Below the pieces are notes generated by a model. It did no database searches. It had not been told where the DNA came from and worked only from the letters and a program-made list of their open reading frames with translations. From contig JAOZRY010000284.1 of assembly GCA_029939965.1 (NCBI GenBank), positions 1 through 5,253 of the forward strand: DNA of 5,253 nt, in the 5' to 3' direction. Source of the stretch: Bacteroidales bacterium (lineage in GTDB: Bacteria; Bacteroidota; Bacteroidia; Bacteroidales; 4484-276). Positions 1 to 5,094 of the stretch are shown piece after piece. A program made the translations under genes and the position numbers. Position 1 is the stretch's first letter, and every line of letters starts with the position of its first letter.

Positions 1-105
1 AATGATTTAATGATTTAATGGATTGATGTTTCCATAACTTATTGCCTCGTTGCCTTATCACCTTGTCGCCTTATCGCATTTTCCCCTTTTCCCCTTTTCC
101 CCTTA
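1..105. repeat. Two degenerate tandem arrays with 8-bp period
   Basis: Positions 1-24 are three copies of an 8-mer (AATGATTT, AATGATTT, AATGGATT). Positions 42-105 split without a gap into eight 8-mers: TTGCCTCG, TTGCCTTA, TCACCTTG, TCGCCTTA, TCGCATTT, TCCCCTTT, TCCCCTTT, TCCCCTTA. The second array ends 4 bp before the stop codon of the leftward kinase gene, so it lies in that gene's 3' flank. No hairpin with a T tract is visible here, so it is not an obvious terminator. The period and the drift between units are seen directly; any function is unknown. An open frame runs through the array on the + strand but it is antisense to dgkA and is not believed. Confidence 0.65.
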
Positions 106-109
106 GCAT

Positions 110-493
110 TTACAGAAAAAATTTCGGGCCAAAAATAATAATTCCAACCATAGCTGCGGCAATCGCCGTAATAAGCACGGCACCGGCTGCCACATCTTTT
201 ATCCTGCCGGCCGGTTTGTTAAACTCTGGCGACACCATGTCAACAAGTTGTTCGATGGCAGTGTTAAACGCTTCGGCGGCAAATACAATCCCTATTGCAA
301 TAATTACCGCCACCCACTCGGTAACTGAAATTGAAAAGTAAAACCCGACGAAAACCACAAGCACCGTTGCTGCGAGGTGTATCCGGGCATTGCGTTGGGT
401 TGCCAAAAGGAGATAAATCCCATTGAAAGCATATTTAAAACTTAGTAGTGTGCTGTAAATTGGATTGTGTTTATTTTTCTCTGGGTTCGACAT
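110..493 (-). CDS. dgkA: Diacylglycerol kinase / undecaprenol kinase family protein
   Basis: A 127-residue integral membrane lipid kinase of the DgkA/UdpK family, which phosphorylates diacylglycerol or undecaprenol with ATP in the inner membrane for lipid recycling. The family core is clear: EAFNTAIEQLVDM at residues 74-86, containing the conserved Glu74, Asn77, Glu81 and Asp85, then GRIKDVAAGAVL at 96-107 with the Lys99-Asp100 pair. An N-terminal amphipathic stretch (SFKYAFNGIYLLL, 18-30) leads to three membrane helices at about 38-55, 58-74 and 103-121. Length is normal (family about 120-130). Residue 33 is Gln where E. coli DgkA has the metal-binding Glu28; the surrounding TQRNARIHL is otherwise typical. 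The ATG at 493 has no Shine-Dalgarno and no visible TAnnTTTG box in the 51 bp separating it from the rloB stop, so it may be co-transcribed with the cassette upstream. Whether the substrate is diacylglycerol or undecaprenol cannot be told from sequence. Confidence 0.93.
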   Translation of the reverse strand: MSNPEKNKHNPIYSTLLSFKYAFNGIYLLLATQRNARIHLAATVLVVFVGFYFSISVTEWVAVIIAIGIVFAAEAFNTAIEQLVDMVSPEFNKPAGRIKDVAAGAVLITAIAAAMVGIIIFGPKFFL

Positions 494-544
494 AAGCTAA
501 ATGTTTGTGTGTGTGAGGTGTTGGGTTTTCGATAGTTCATGGGA

Positions 545-1126
545 CTATTTTAATGAATCCAGTTTTTCAATCGCTTTATACATATTTGAATAAGAATCAC
601 CTATTTCTAAATTCTTGCTTTTAGCGTTAATAACTGCAATATTCATTTTACGCACCAGATTTTCAACCCATTTGCTCTTTTCAAAATATTTTTCGGTTTT
701 CTCATAATTTGGGATGTGCTTTTTAAGCTCATGTATTACCAGCTTATAGTTTTGGAAACGCCTATTAATTTTTATATAGTGTAGCAAAAACCATAACTCT
801 ATAGAAGGCAAACTATCACAGATTATTACGATTTCATTTTTAGAGTATTTTCTTTTAAATTTTTCTAATTTAGTCTTTTCCACGATATTTCTTTGCGATA
901 CATCCGCATCAAACACACAAATGACTGTTACATATCCTTGTAATAAACGTTCAACAGTTTTTTCAATTTGAGCAATATCTGTTTTGCCAAAAAATCTTGG
1001 TTTTACTTCACATCTATACTTTTTTATCTGCTTTAGATGAGAAAAATAATATTGTTCTGTCATGCCTTCTCCGACAATAAACACACCATCCCTCAGATTT
1101 AATCTTTTCTTTCTACGACCTCCCAT
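545..1126 (-). CDS. rloB: RloB/AbiLii-type TOPRIM-like defence protein
   Basis: A 193-residue protein of the RloB-like family, which includes the lactococcal abortive-infection protein AbiLii. The family is related to the TOPRIM fold of OLD-type nucleases, so a metal-dependent nucleic-acid cleaving role is likely but not proven. Visible motifs: a basic N terminus (GGRRKKR), then VGEGMTEQYYF at 18-28 with the TOPRIM-like acidic Glu20/Glu24, a DxD at 73-75 (VFDAD, 71-75), and the family signature PSIELWFLLHY at 107-117. The C terminus, SYSNMYKAIEKL at 178-189, matches the usual last helix. Length is normal, so the gene looks intact. It starts 2 nt after the ATPase stop codon (TAG-CC-ATG) with no independent ribosome site upstream, which implies translational coupling. 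Known context: RloB proteins pair with an AAA15 ATPase (RloA, AbiLi), as here. Family assignment is firm; biochemical activity is inferred. Confidence 0.88.
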   Translation of the reverse strand: MGGRRKKRLNLRDGVFIVGEGMTEQYYFSHLKQIKKYRCEVKPRFFGKTDIAQIEKTVERLLQGYVTVICVFDADVSQRNIVEKTKLEKFKRKYSKNEIVIICDSLPSIELWFLLHYIKINRRFQNYKLVIHELKKHIPNYEKTEKYFEKSKWVENLVRKMNIAVINAKSKNLEIGDSYSNMYKAIEKLDSLK

Positions 1127-1128
1127 GG

Positions 1129-2415
1129 CTACGAAATATTAGGTATTGCTCCAAACTTCCCTAACTTATATGCTTTTTGTATTGAGGAAATTCTGTTTAA
1201 AGCACGGAAATCTGAAAGTGAATACAAATCTGTTGAGCCATTTTGCTTTTTCTCGGTAAACCAAAAATTATCTTTTCTAAACATATCATCCTCGTCAAAT
1301 AGCCCATCGTAATGTGTTGCAACAAGTAGCTGAGATTGAATTGAATTACGTAGAAACTGCTCCAACACAAACTCAATAAGCCTTGGGTGCAATTTCGACT
1401 CAATTTCATCAATACATAGAAATGCATCTCTTTCAATAGCTTGTAAAATGACCGCGCCAATGCCAAGCGCCCTCAAGGTACCTTCAGATTGATAGTTTTT
1501 ATTTAGAGTAAATTGTTCTTCTTCACCTTGTGAATTAACAATTTTATGTAAAAAATCAATCTCCTTAATTGTTATTGTTTTTTCATTTTTAATTCTTTCT
1601 ATTTCACTTGAAGGTATCGATTTATCTTGGGCGATACCATCTATTAAGAAATCGGGCAACGTTTTTTGAACATCAACTACATCTATATTAAAAATATTAA
1701 AATCCGCCTTTTGTAGATAAGCTAAAATTTCTCTTTTAATGTTTTGATCCTTCAAAATTGTTTGTTCTGCGTATTGTACAAGGTGTTGCATGTTGGGGGT
1801 AACAATATTCATAAATTGTTTTCTCATCCAAATAAGGACATGCTCAATTTCAGGAATGTCTGTATTTACTTTTGTATATGCTGAAAAAACCGACATATTT
1901 GTCAAACATGAAATTGCTATTTTTTCTTTTGCTACCTGGCTTATTTTAATTTTATTTCCATACTCAATTTTTGAAATATTTCCACCAATTGTCCTTGTAA
2001 AAACATTGGCAGGCTGAACACCAGGATAAAAATCTAATTTCTCTGATATTACTATATTCTGATTTAATTCAAGGGAGTAACTATACTTACTTCCGTTTAC
2101 ATAAAAATTCAACTTAAAATTAGTTGGTTTATCAGGTGTTTCACTATCCAATAAGAACGGTATAACACCTGTTTTATCCATTTTGTTTTCTTTAGAAATA
2201 AACCAAAATTGTTTAAGAAACTCAAATGCCCCCAGTAAATTACTTTTCCCTGAAGCATTGGCACCATTTACTATACAAAGCTTTAATAACCTTATACCTT
2301 TCGCTACTTCAACAATATGATAATCTTCAAGTTTTTTATCATTTGTTGCTTCAAAGCTAAATGTAACCTCTTCTTTGAAAGAAAGAAAATTCTTTATTGT
2401 AAGTGATTGGATCAT
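1129..2415 (-). CDS. rloA: AAA15-family ABC-like ATPase (RloA/AbiLi type)
   Basis: A 428-residue soluble ATPase of the AAA15/COG1106 group (SMC/ABC-like head), the usual partner of RloB/AbiLii in two-gene defence units. From the ATG at 2415: an N-terminal strand typical of the family (SLTIKNFLSFKEE, 4-16), Walker A GANASGKSN at 51-59 (Lys57, Ser58), an ABC-signature-like QSEGT at 309-313, Walker B AFLCIDEIE at 331-339 (Asp336, Glu337), KLHPRL at 341-346, the switch histidine in ATHYDGL (His368), and the C-terminal YKLGKFGAIPNI (416-427), a hallmark of this group. All nucleotide-binding elements are present, so it should be active. An in-frame TTG at 2439 would add 8 residues. The ATG is preferred because the family normally begins just before SLTIKN and because it overlaps the upstream stop as ATGA. 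The gene is AT-rich compared with its chromosomal neighbours. It probably senses phage or damaged DNA and controls the RloB protein; this is inference from related systems. Confidence 0.9.
   Translation of the reverse strand: MIQSLTIKNFLSFKEEVTFSFEATNDKKLEDYHIVEVAKGIRLLKLCIVNGANASGKSNLLGAFEFLKQFWFISKENKMDKTGVIPFLLDSETPDKPTNFKLNFYVNGSKYSYSLELNQNIVISEKLDFYPGVQPANVFTRTIGGNISKIEYGNKIKISQVAKEKIAISCLTNMSVFSAYTKVNTDIPEIEHVLIWMRKQFMNIVTPNMQHLVQYAEQTILKDQNIKREILAYLQKADFNIFNIDVVDVQKTLPDFLIDGIAQDKSIPSSEIERIKNEKTITIKEIDFLHKIVNSQGEEEQFTLNKNYQSEGTLRALGIGAVILQAIERDAFLCIDEIESKLHPRLIEFVLEQFLRNSIQSQLLVATHYDGLFDEDDMFRKDNFWFTEKKQNGSTDLYSLSDFRALNRISSIQKAYKLGKFGAIPNIS
2412..2415 (-). promoter_or_regulatory. ATGA stop-start overlap coupling membrane ORF to ATPase
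   Basis: The TGA of the small membrane-protein ORF (2414-2412) and the ATG of the ATPase gene (2415-2413) share bases as ATGA. The bases just before it (AAAAGAAAAA) are A-rich without a clear Shine-Dalgarno. This arrangement usually means re-initiation by ribosomes finishing the first gene. It supports both the 2415 start and the reality of the upstream ORF. Confidence 0.65.
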
Positions 2416-2735
2416 TTTTTCTTTTGTTGATATTTGCAAATATCTTGCAATATTACATAATAAAATTGCAACATTGATTTTCTAATACGGAAATATAACA
2501 AATCACCCTCCTGTAATCCGCAGAGCTTAAAAATAAGGCTTGTTCCTGTTAATACCAAGCCACAAAAGGATAATACATTCAGAAGATCGTCAAATTTTTG
2601 CTCAAGGCCAACTATCTTCAATATAATCAATAATAGAGTTACCCCTGATAGCCCGATAACAATATGATTATTCCTAATATTTCTTAGCTTTCTGAAGATT
2701 AACAGAAGGTGTGTAGGTGAATTTTTTATACCCAT
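2412..2735 (-). CDS. Small protein with two predicted membrane helices, unknown function
   Basis: A 107-residue ORF from the ATG at 2735; an adjacent TTG at 2738 would add one residue. I do not recognise the family. Two hydrophobic helices are visible, about 24-43 (HIVIGLSGVTLLLIILKIVG) and 51-70 (LLNVLSFCGLVLTGTSLIF), joined by a short polar turn (LEQKFDD). The cytosolic-looking flanks are basic: RKLRNIRNN before helix 1 and KYQQKKK at the end. An AGGAAA sits 7 nt before the ATG (AGGA to ATG spacing 8), the best Shine-Dalgarno in the leftward cassette. The stop overlaps the ATPase start by 4 bp, suggesting co-translation. The first 20 codons overlap the end of the HsdS-like ORF in another frame (+1), so the true N terminus is uncertain. 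It could be a membrane anchor or effector of the ATPase/RloB unit, or a fragment of a larger membrane protein left by a rearrangement. Confidence 0.5.
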   Translation of the reverse strand: MGIKNSPTHLLLIFRKLRNIRNNHIVIGLSGVTLLLIILKIVGLEQKFDDLLNVLSFCGLVLTGTSLIFKLCGLQEGDLLYFRIRKSMLQFYYVILQDICKYQQKKK

Positions 2736-2991
2736 CAACGGTTTCCTGCTTTATATTAAACCACTTTTGTCTATTTAACTCACTATCTATGGAATGTATA
2801 AATTTTCTATCATATGGGCCTGCAGCTTGCTTGGAATAATTTGAATGAAGATTCATTTTACTAATCTGTTCACACAAATAAACAAGCTTTTGAAATTTCA
2901 CATGACCAAATGTTGGCTGATTATGAAGTTTTGAAGCTATTTCAGCTGCCAAAACAACTCTTCTAAAGTATATCTGTTTTTTTAAAAACAT
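2674..2991 (-). CDS. HsdS-associated C-terminal domain (Panacea-like) protein, probably truncated
   Basis: A 105-residue ORF resembling the extra C-terminal domain found on some type I restriction specificity (S) subunits of Bacteroidota. Diagnostic stretches are RRVVLAAEIASKLHNQPTFG (10-29), HVKFQKLVYLCEQ (30-42) and AAGPYDRKFIHSIDSEL (56-72), followed by NRQKWF and a region with YTP. The KxQKLxY plus xGPyD pattern also recalls the Panacea/DUF4065-like fold. The DNA target-recognition domains of an S subunit are absent, and the ORF stops at KAKKY where homologous domains normally continue. It therefore looks like a broken remnant, not a working HsdS. No Shine-Dalgarno precedes the ATG at 2991. 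It is the first sizeable ORF of the leftward cassette and overlaps the membrane ORF by about 60 bp. The alternative is a stand-alone Panacea-like antitoxin for the membrane protein, which I consider less likely. Confidence 0.55.
   Translation of the reverse strand: MFLKKQIYFRRVVLAAEIASKLHNQPTFGHVKFQKLVYLCEQISKMNLHSNYSKQAAGPYDRKFIHSIDSELNRQKWFNIKQETVDGYKKFTYTPSVNLQKAKKY
2742..2747 (-). promoter_or_regulatory. Shine-Dalgarno-like AGGAAA for the membrane ORF
   Basis: On the minus strand, AGGAAA is followed after a short spacer (CCGTT G) by the ATG at 2735. It lies inside the HsdS-like ORF. It favours initiation at 2735 within the overlap over a start further downstream. Bacteroidota rely weakly on such sites, so the support is modest. 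Confidence 0.4.
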
Positions 2992-3006
2992 ATCGTTTTG
3001 ATATTA

Positions 3007-3075
3007 TCATATTATTTTTGACTCTAATGCCTCCCGCAACACCTGCTGTTTCTGTTTTTTTTGCATGGGATACAT
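3007..3075 (-). pseudogene. 22-codon mini-ORF, possible HsdS C-terminal relic
   Basis: A leftward mini-ORF from the ATG at 3075 (second in-frame ATG at 3066) encodes a Lys/Gln-rich start and then QQVLREALESKII. The stretch resembles the end helix of type I specificity subunits, where sequences like ILxxAFEGKL are common. It ends at TGA directly followed by TAA. It is in the same reading frame as the 105-residue HsdS-like ORF starting at 2991, 15 nt further on. The simplest reading is one decaying gene interrupted by two adjacent in-frame stops. A run of eight A at the CAA-AAA-AAA codons is a possible site of indels. The similarity is over a short stretch and the call is tentative; a leader peptide cannot be excluded. 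Confidence 0.3.
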
Positions 3076-3206
3076 GGTCAGTATTTAATCAGCCATAAAA
3101 GTAAATGAAAAATTTAACCAAATAAGATTTTCAGTTGTTGAACCCGACAAAACTCTTCAACTATTTAATTTCTTATACTTTTGCACAAAAAAAACATTAA
3201 GCGAAA
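3076..3206. other. Divergent intergenic region between defence cassette and yggS
   Basis: This 131-bp stretch separates the leftward cassette from rightward yggS and must carry promoters in both directions. The rightward box is listed separately. For the leftward direction the nearest match to TAnnTTTG is TACTTTTA on the minus strand at about 3095-3102, with one mismatch at the last base and no well-spaced TTG upstream, so the cassette promoter is not convincingly located. No ORF, tRNA or terminator is seen here. Confidence 0.4.
3176..3183 (+). promoter_or_regulatory. Bacteroidota -7 box TAnnTTTG upstream of yggS
   Basis: TACTTTTG matches the Bacteroidota sigma factor -7 consensus TAnnTTTG exactly. 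Transcription would begin a few bases downstream, giving a leader of roughly 17-21 nt before the ATG at 3207. No TTG is found at the usual -33 distance, so the promoter may be weak or depend on the AT-rich upstream DNA. The leader is A-rich with no Shine-Dalgarno, as is usual in this phylum. Confidence 0.6.
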
Positions 3207-3872
3207 ATGGACATCAGTAAAAACCTATTAAAAATAAAAGGCGGGATTGCCGACACAGTGAAGCTGGTAGCTGTTTCTAAAACCAAACCGGTTGAAGATA
3301 TCGTGGAGGCGTACAATGCCGGGCAAAGGATTTTTGGGGAAAATAAAGTCCAGGAATTGATTTATAAACAACCGGAATTGCCGGGCGACATCCAATGGCA
3401 TTTTATTGGCCACATGCAAACCAACAAGGTGAAATTTATTGCACCGTTTGTAAGTATGATAGAGGCTGTTGACAGTTTGAAACTGTTAAGGGAAATTGAT
3501 AAGCAGGCCGCAAAAAACCATCGTACTATCAATTGCATGATGCAGTTTCATATTGCCGGGGAGGATACCAAATTTGGGCTGGACCTGGATGAAGCCGGTG
3601 AAATACTTGAAAGCCCTGACTTTAAAGAGCTGAAAAATGTAAATATTTGCGGGGTGATGGGAATGGCCACTTTTACGGATGATATGGGACAAGTCAGGGG
3701 TGAGTTCAGGAATTTGAAGAAAATTTTTGACGAACTCAAATCACGTTACTTTTCGGCTTCAGATGAATTTAAAGAAATTTCGATGGGCATGTCGGGCGAT
3801 TACCAAATTGCGATAGAAGAAGGCAGTACCATGGTGAGGATTGGCAGTTTGATTTTTGGGGAGAGGGGCTAG
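3207..3872 (+). CDS. yggS: YggS/PLPBP family pyridoxal-phosphate homeostasis protein
   Basis: A 221-residue cytosolic PLP-binding protein of the YggS/PROSC (PLPBP) family. It has a TIM-barrel fold like the alanine racemase N-terminal domain. The family has no established catalytic reaction; members bind and buffer pyridoxal 5'-phosphate and affect vitamin B6 and amino-acid balance. The PLP lysine is Lys25 in LVAVSKTKP (20-28), aligned with Lys36 of E. coli YggS. Other signatures: FGENKVQE (43-50), WHFIGHMQTNKVKF (64-77), EDTKFGL (119-125), MGMATF (151-156), SMGMSGDY (192-199) and the phosphate-binding GSTMVRIGSLIFG (206-218). The protein is about 13 residues shorter than E. coli YggS, mainly at the N terminus, which still contains the first helix. 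The ATG at 3207 is the first after the promoter box. It diverges from the leftward cassette and shows the more GC-balanced codon use of a core gene. Confidence 0.95.
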   Translation: MDISKNLLKIKGGIADTVKLVAVSKTKPVEDIVEAYNAGQRIFGENKVQELIYKQPELPGDIQWHFIGHMQTNKVKFIAPFVSMIEAVDSLKLLREIDKQAAKNHRTINCMMQFHIAGEDTKFGLDLDEAGEILESPDFKELKNVNICGVMGMATFTDDMGQVRGEFRNLKKIFDELKSRYFSASDEFKEISMGMSGDYQIAIEEGSTMVRIGSLIFGERG

Positions 3873-3883
3873 TACCATAAAAC

Positions 3884-3904
3884 TGATTGATGATTGATGA
3901 TTAA
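3884..3904 (+). repeat. Three tandem 7-mers TGATTGA
   Basis: Two exact copies of TGATTGA (3884-3890, 3891-3897) are followed by TGATTAA (3898-3904), 12 bp after the yggS stop codon. This is a short, simple repeat; copy number may vary between strains. No function can be assigned. Confidence 0.6.
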
Positions 3905-3905
3905 C

Positions 3906-3973
3906 GATTTTTGATTTCAGAAATGAGTGGACGTCATATAAATCAAAAATCATATATCGATGATCTGAAATCA
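3906..3973 (+). repeat. Overlapping inverted repeats between yggS and the exchanger gene
   Basis: GATTTTTGATTT (3906-3917) is perfectly complementary to AAATCAAAAATC (3940-3951), a 12-bp stem with a 22-nt loop in which ATGA (3923-3926) and TCAT (3934-3937) could pair further. A second perfect 9-bp pair, TGATTTCAG (3912-3920) with CTGAAATCA (3965-3973), shares 3912-3917 with the first, so the two hairpins exclude each other. No T tract follows the first stem, so a classical rho-independent terminator is not supported. It could be a terminator-like or mRNA-stabilising element for yggS, a leader structure of the exchanger gene, or a dispersed intergenic repeat. The pairings are seen directly; the role is open. 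Confidence 0.55.
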
Positions 3974-4015
3974 TAAACCATCGACCTTAAAGACAGACAA
4001 TTAGAAAAACAAACC

Positions 4016-4972
4016 ATGCTTTACATACTCTTCATTCTCGGATTTGTCATTTTGTTGTTTGGGGCCAATTTGCTTGTTGACGGTGCAAGTTCGCTTGGCA
4101 AAAAGATGAGCCTTTCGCCCATTGTCATTGGATTTACAATTGTTGCCCTGGGCACTTCACTTCCCGAACTGTTTATCAATATTTTTGCCAGTGCCCGTGG
4201 CGAAACCGACCTGGCGATTACCAATGTGCTTGGCAGCAACATAATGAACACTATGTTCATAATTGGGGCTGCAGCATTTATTTTCCCAATTAAACCCGAT
4301 AGAAAAACCATTAACACCCTCATCCCCATCAGCCTTGTTTCGGCTTTAGCTCTTGGCATCCTGGCCAATTTTGGGCTTTTTGGTTTTGGAAAAGAGAATT
4401 CCATCAACCGGATAGAAGGTTTTATCCTGATCGGTTTTCTTATCGGTTACCTTTATTATTCGTGGAGGTATTCAAAAACGGAAAAGGATATCCTGTCCGG
4501 GCAAACAATCAGGGAGTTTTCGGTAGGCCGGTCGGTTTTACTTGTTATGGGTGGCATTGCCGGGCTTTACTTTGGAGGAAATTGGGTGGTTAAGGGCGCT
4601 ATATTTATTGCCGGGGAATTTGGCATTAGCAAAGCCCTGATAGGCATCACCATTGTAGCTGTTGCCACTTCGCTGCCCGAACTAATAACATCGGTTGTGG
4701 CAGCCACCAAAAAAAACTCGGGGATGGCCCTGGGGAATGCATTAGGCTCAAACATCTTTAATGTCTTTCTGGTGTTGGGCGTCAGCTCCATCATCAAGCC
4801 CCTGCCCTTTAGCAACAACCTCAATTTTGATGTAGGCATGGTGATAGCCTCAAACCTAATCATTTTTCTTTTTATCTTTATCGGAAAGGGAAAAAGGATA
4901 AGCAAAACCGAAGGGGTGTCCCTGATGGTACTTTATCTTGTTTATGTTGGGTGGCTGGTAGTGAGAAACTAA
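4016..4972 (+). CDS. yrbG: CaCA-family sodium/calcium exchanger-like membrane protein (YrbG type)
   Basis: A 318-residue inner-membrane antiporter of the Ca2+:cation antiporter (CaCA) family, the YrbG-like group that exchanges Na+ (in some members also K+) for Ca2+. Both inverted alpha repeats are intact. Alpha-1 is GFTIVALGTSLPE (39-51, ion-site Glu51) followed by NVLGSNIMN (70-78). Alpha-2 is GITIVAVATSLPE (210-222, Glu222) followed by NALGSNIFN (241-249). About ten membrane helices are expected, two halves of five, joined by a hydrophilic loop around residues 151-170 (RYSKTEKDILSGQ). Length is typical (about 310-325). The ATG at 4016 opens directly with the first helix (MLYILFILGFVILLFGANLL). 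No TAnnTTTG box or Shine-Dalgarno is evident upstream; it may be read through from yggS across the repeat-rich gap. The transported ion cannot be fixed from sequence. Confidence 0.92.
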   Translation: MLYILFILGFVILLFGANLLVDGASSLGKKMSLSPIVIGFTIVALGTSLPELFINIFASARGETDLAITNVLGSNIMNTMFIIGAAAFIFPIKPDRKTINTLIPISLVSALALGILANFGLFGFGKENSINRIEGFILIGFLIGYLYYSWRYSKTEKDILSGQTIREFSVGRSVLLVMGGIAGLYFGGNWVVKGAIFIAGEFGISKALIGITIVAVATSLPELITSVVAATKKNSGMALGNALGSNIFNVFLVLGVSSIIKPLPFSNNLNFDVGMVIASNLIIFLFIFIGKGKRISKTEGVSLMVLYLVYVGWLVVRN

Positions 4973-4973
4973 G

Positions 4974-5020
4974 AACTTTTTGTGCTACTGTCATTTGAGT
5001 TGAAAGTTTGGTTTTTTTTT
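4974..5020 (+). terminator. Possible weak terminator after the exchanger gene
   Basis: AACTTT (4974-4979) can pair with AAAGTT (5003-5008), and nine T residues follow at 5012-5020, starting 39 bp after the stop codon. The stem is short (6 bp, AT-rich) with a loop of about 23 nt, so the T tract is the stronger half of the evidence. The position between convergent genes is right for a terminator. Confidence 0.35.
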
Positions 5021-5094
5021 ATTTGAATTTTGATAATTATTTGTTTTTTATCTATTGATATTTGGAATTTTCATGCGTTTGCCATGGGCGGGGT

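Noticed and set aside
42..341. 99-codon open frame on the + strand
   Set aside because: It is antisense to dgkA and begins inside the 8-bp repeat array; its protein has no recognisable domain.
531..549. Hairpin ATAGT/ACTAT around the rloB stop as a terminator
   Set aside because: Only five base pairs plus a wobble, 7-nt loop, no T tract on the minus strand; too weak to separate rloB from dgkA transcription.
1115..1126. Perfect GGAGGT near the rloB start
   Set aside because: It lies in codons 2-3 of rloB, downstream of the ATG, and no start codon follows at ribosome-site spacing; it encodes Gly-Gly.
1197..1466. 89-codon minus-strand ORF
   Set aside because: It lies wholly within the ATPase gene in another frame; the ATPase motifs there (Walker B, switch His) show which frame is real.
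1790..2017. 75-codon + strand ORF with hydrophobic content
   Set aside because: Antisense to the ATPase gene; its hydrophobicity follows from the AT-rich complementary strand.
545..2415. PARIS (AriA/AriB) identity for the ATPase pair
   Set aside because: AriB is of the DUF4435 type, while the partner here has RloB-family motifs (PSIELWFLLHY), which point to AbiL/RloAB.
2415..2439. TTG start adding 8 residues to the ATPase
   Set aside because: The ATG at 2415 fits the family N terminus and the ATGA overlap with the upstream ORF; the TTG has no ribosome site.
4021..4407. 128-codon minus-strand ORF
   Set aside because: Antisense to the exchanger gene, whose alpha-1 repeat is intact in the same region; the same applies to the ORF at 4567-4905.
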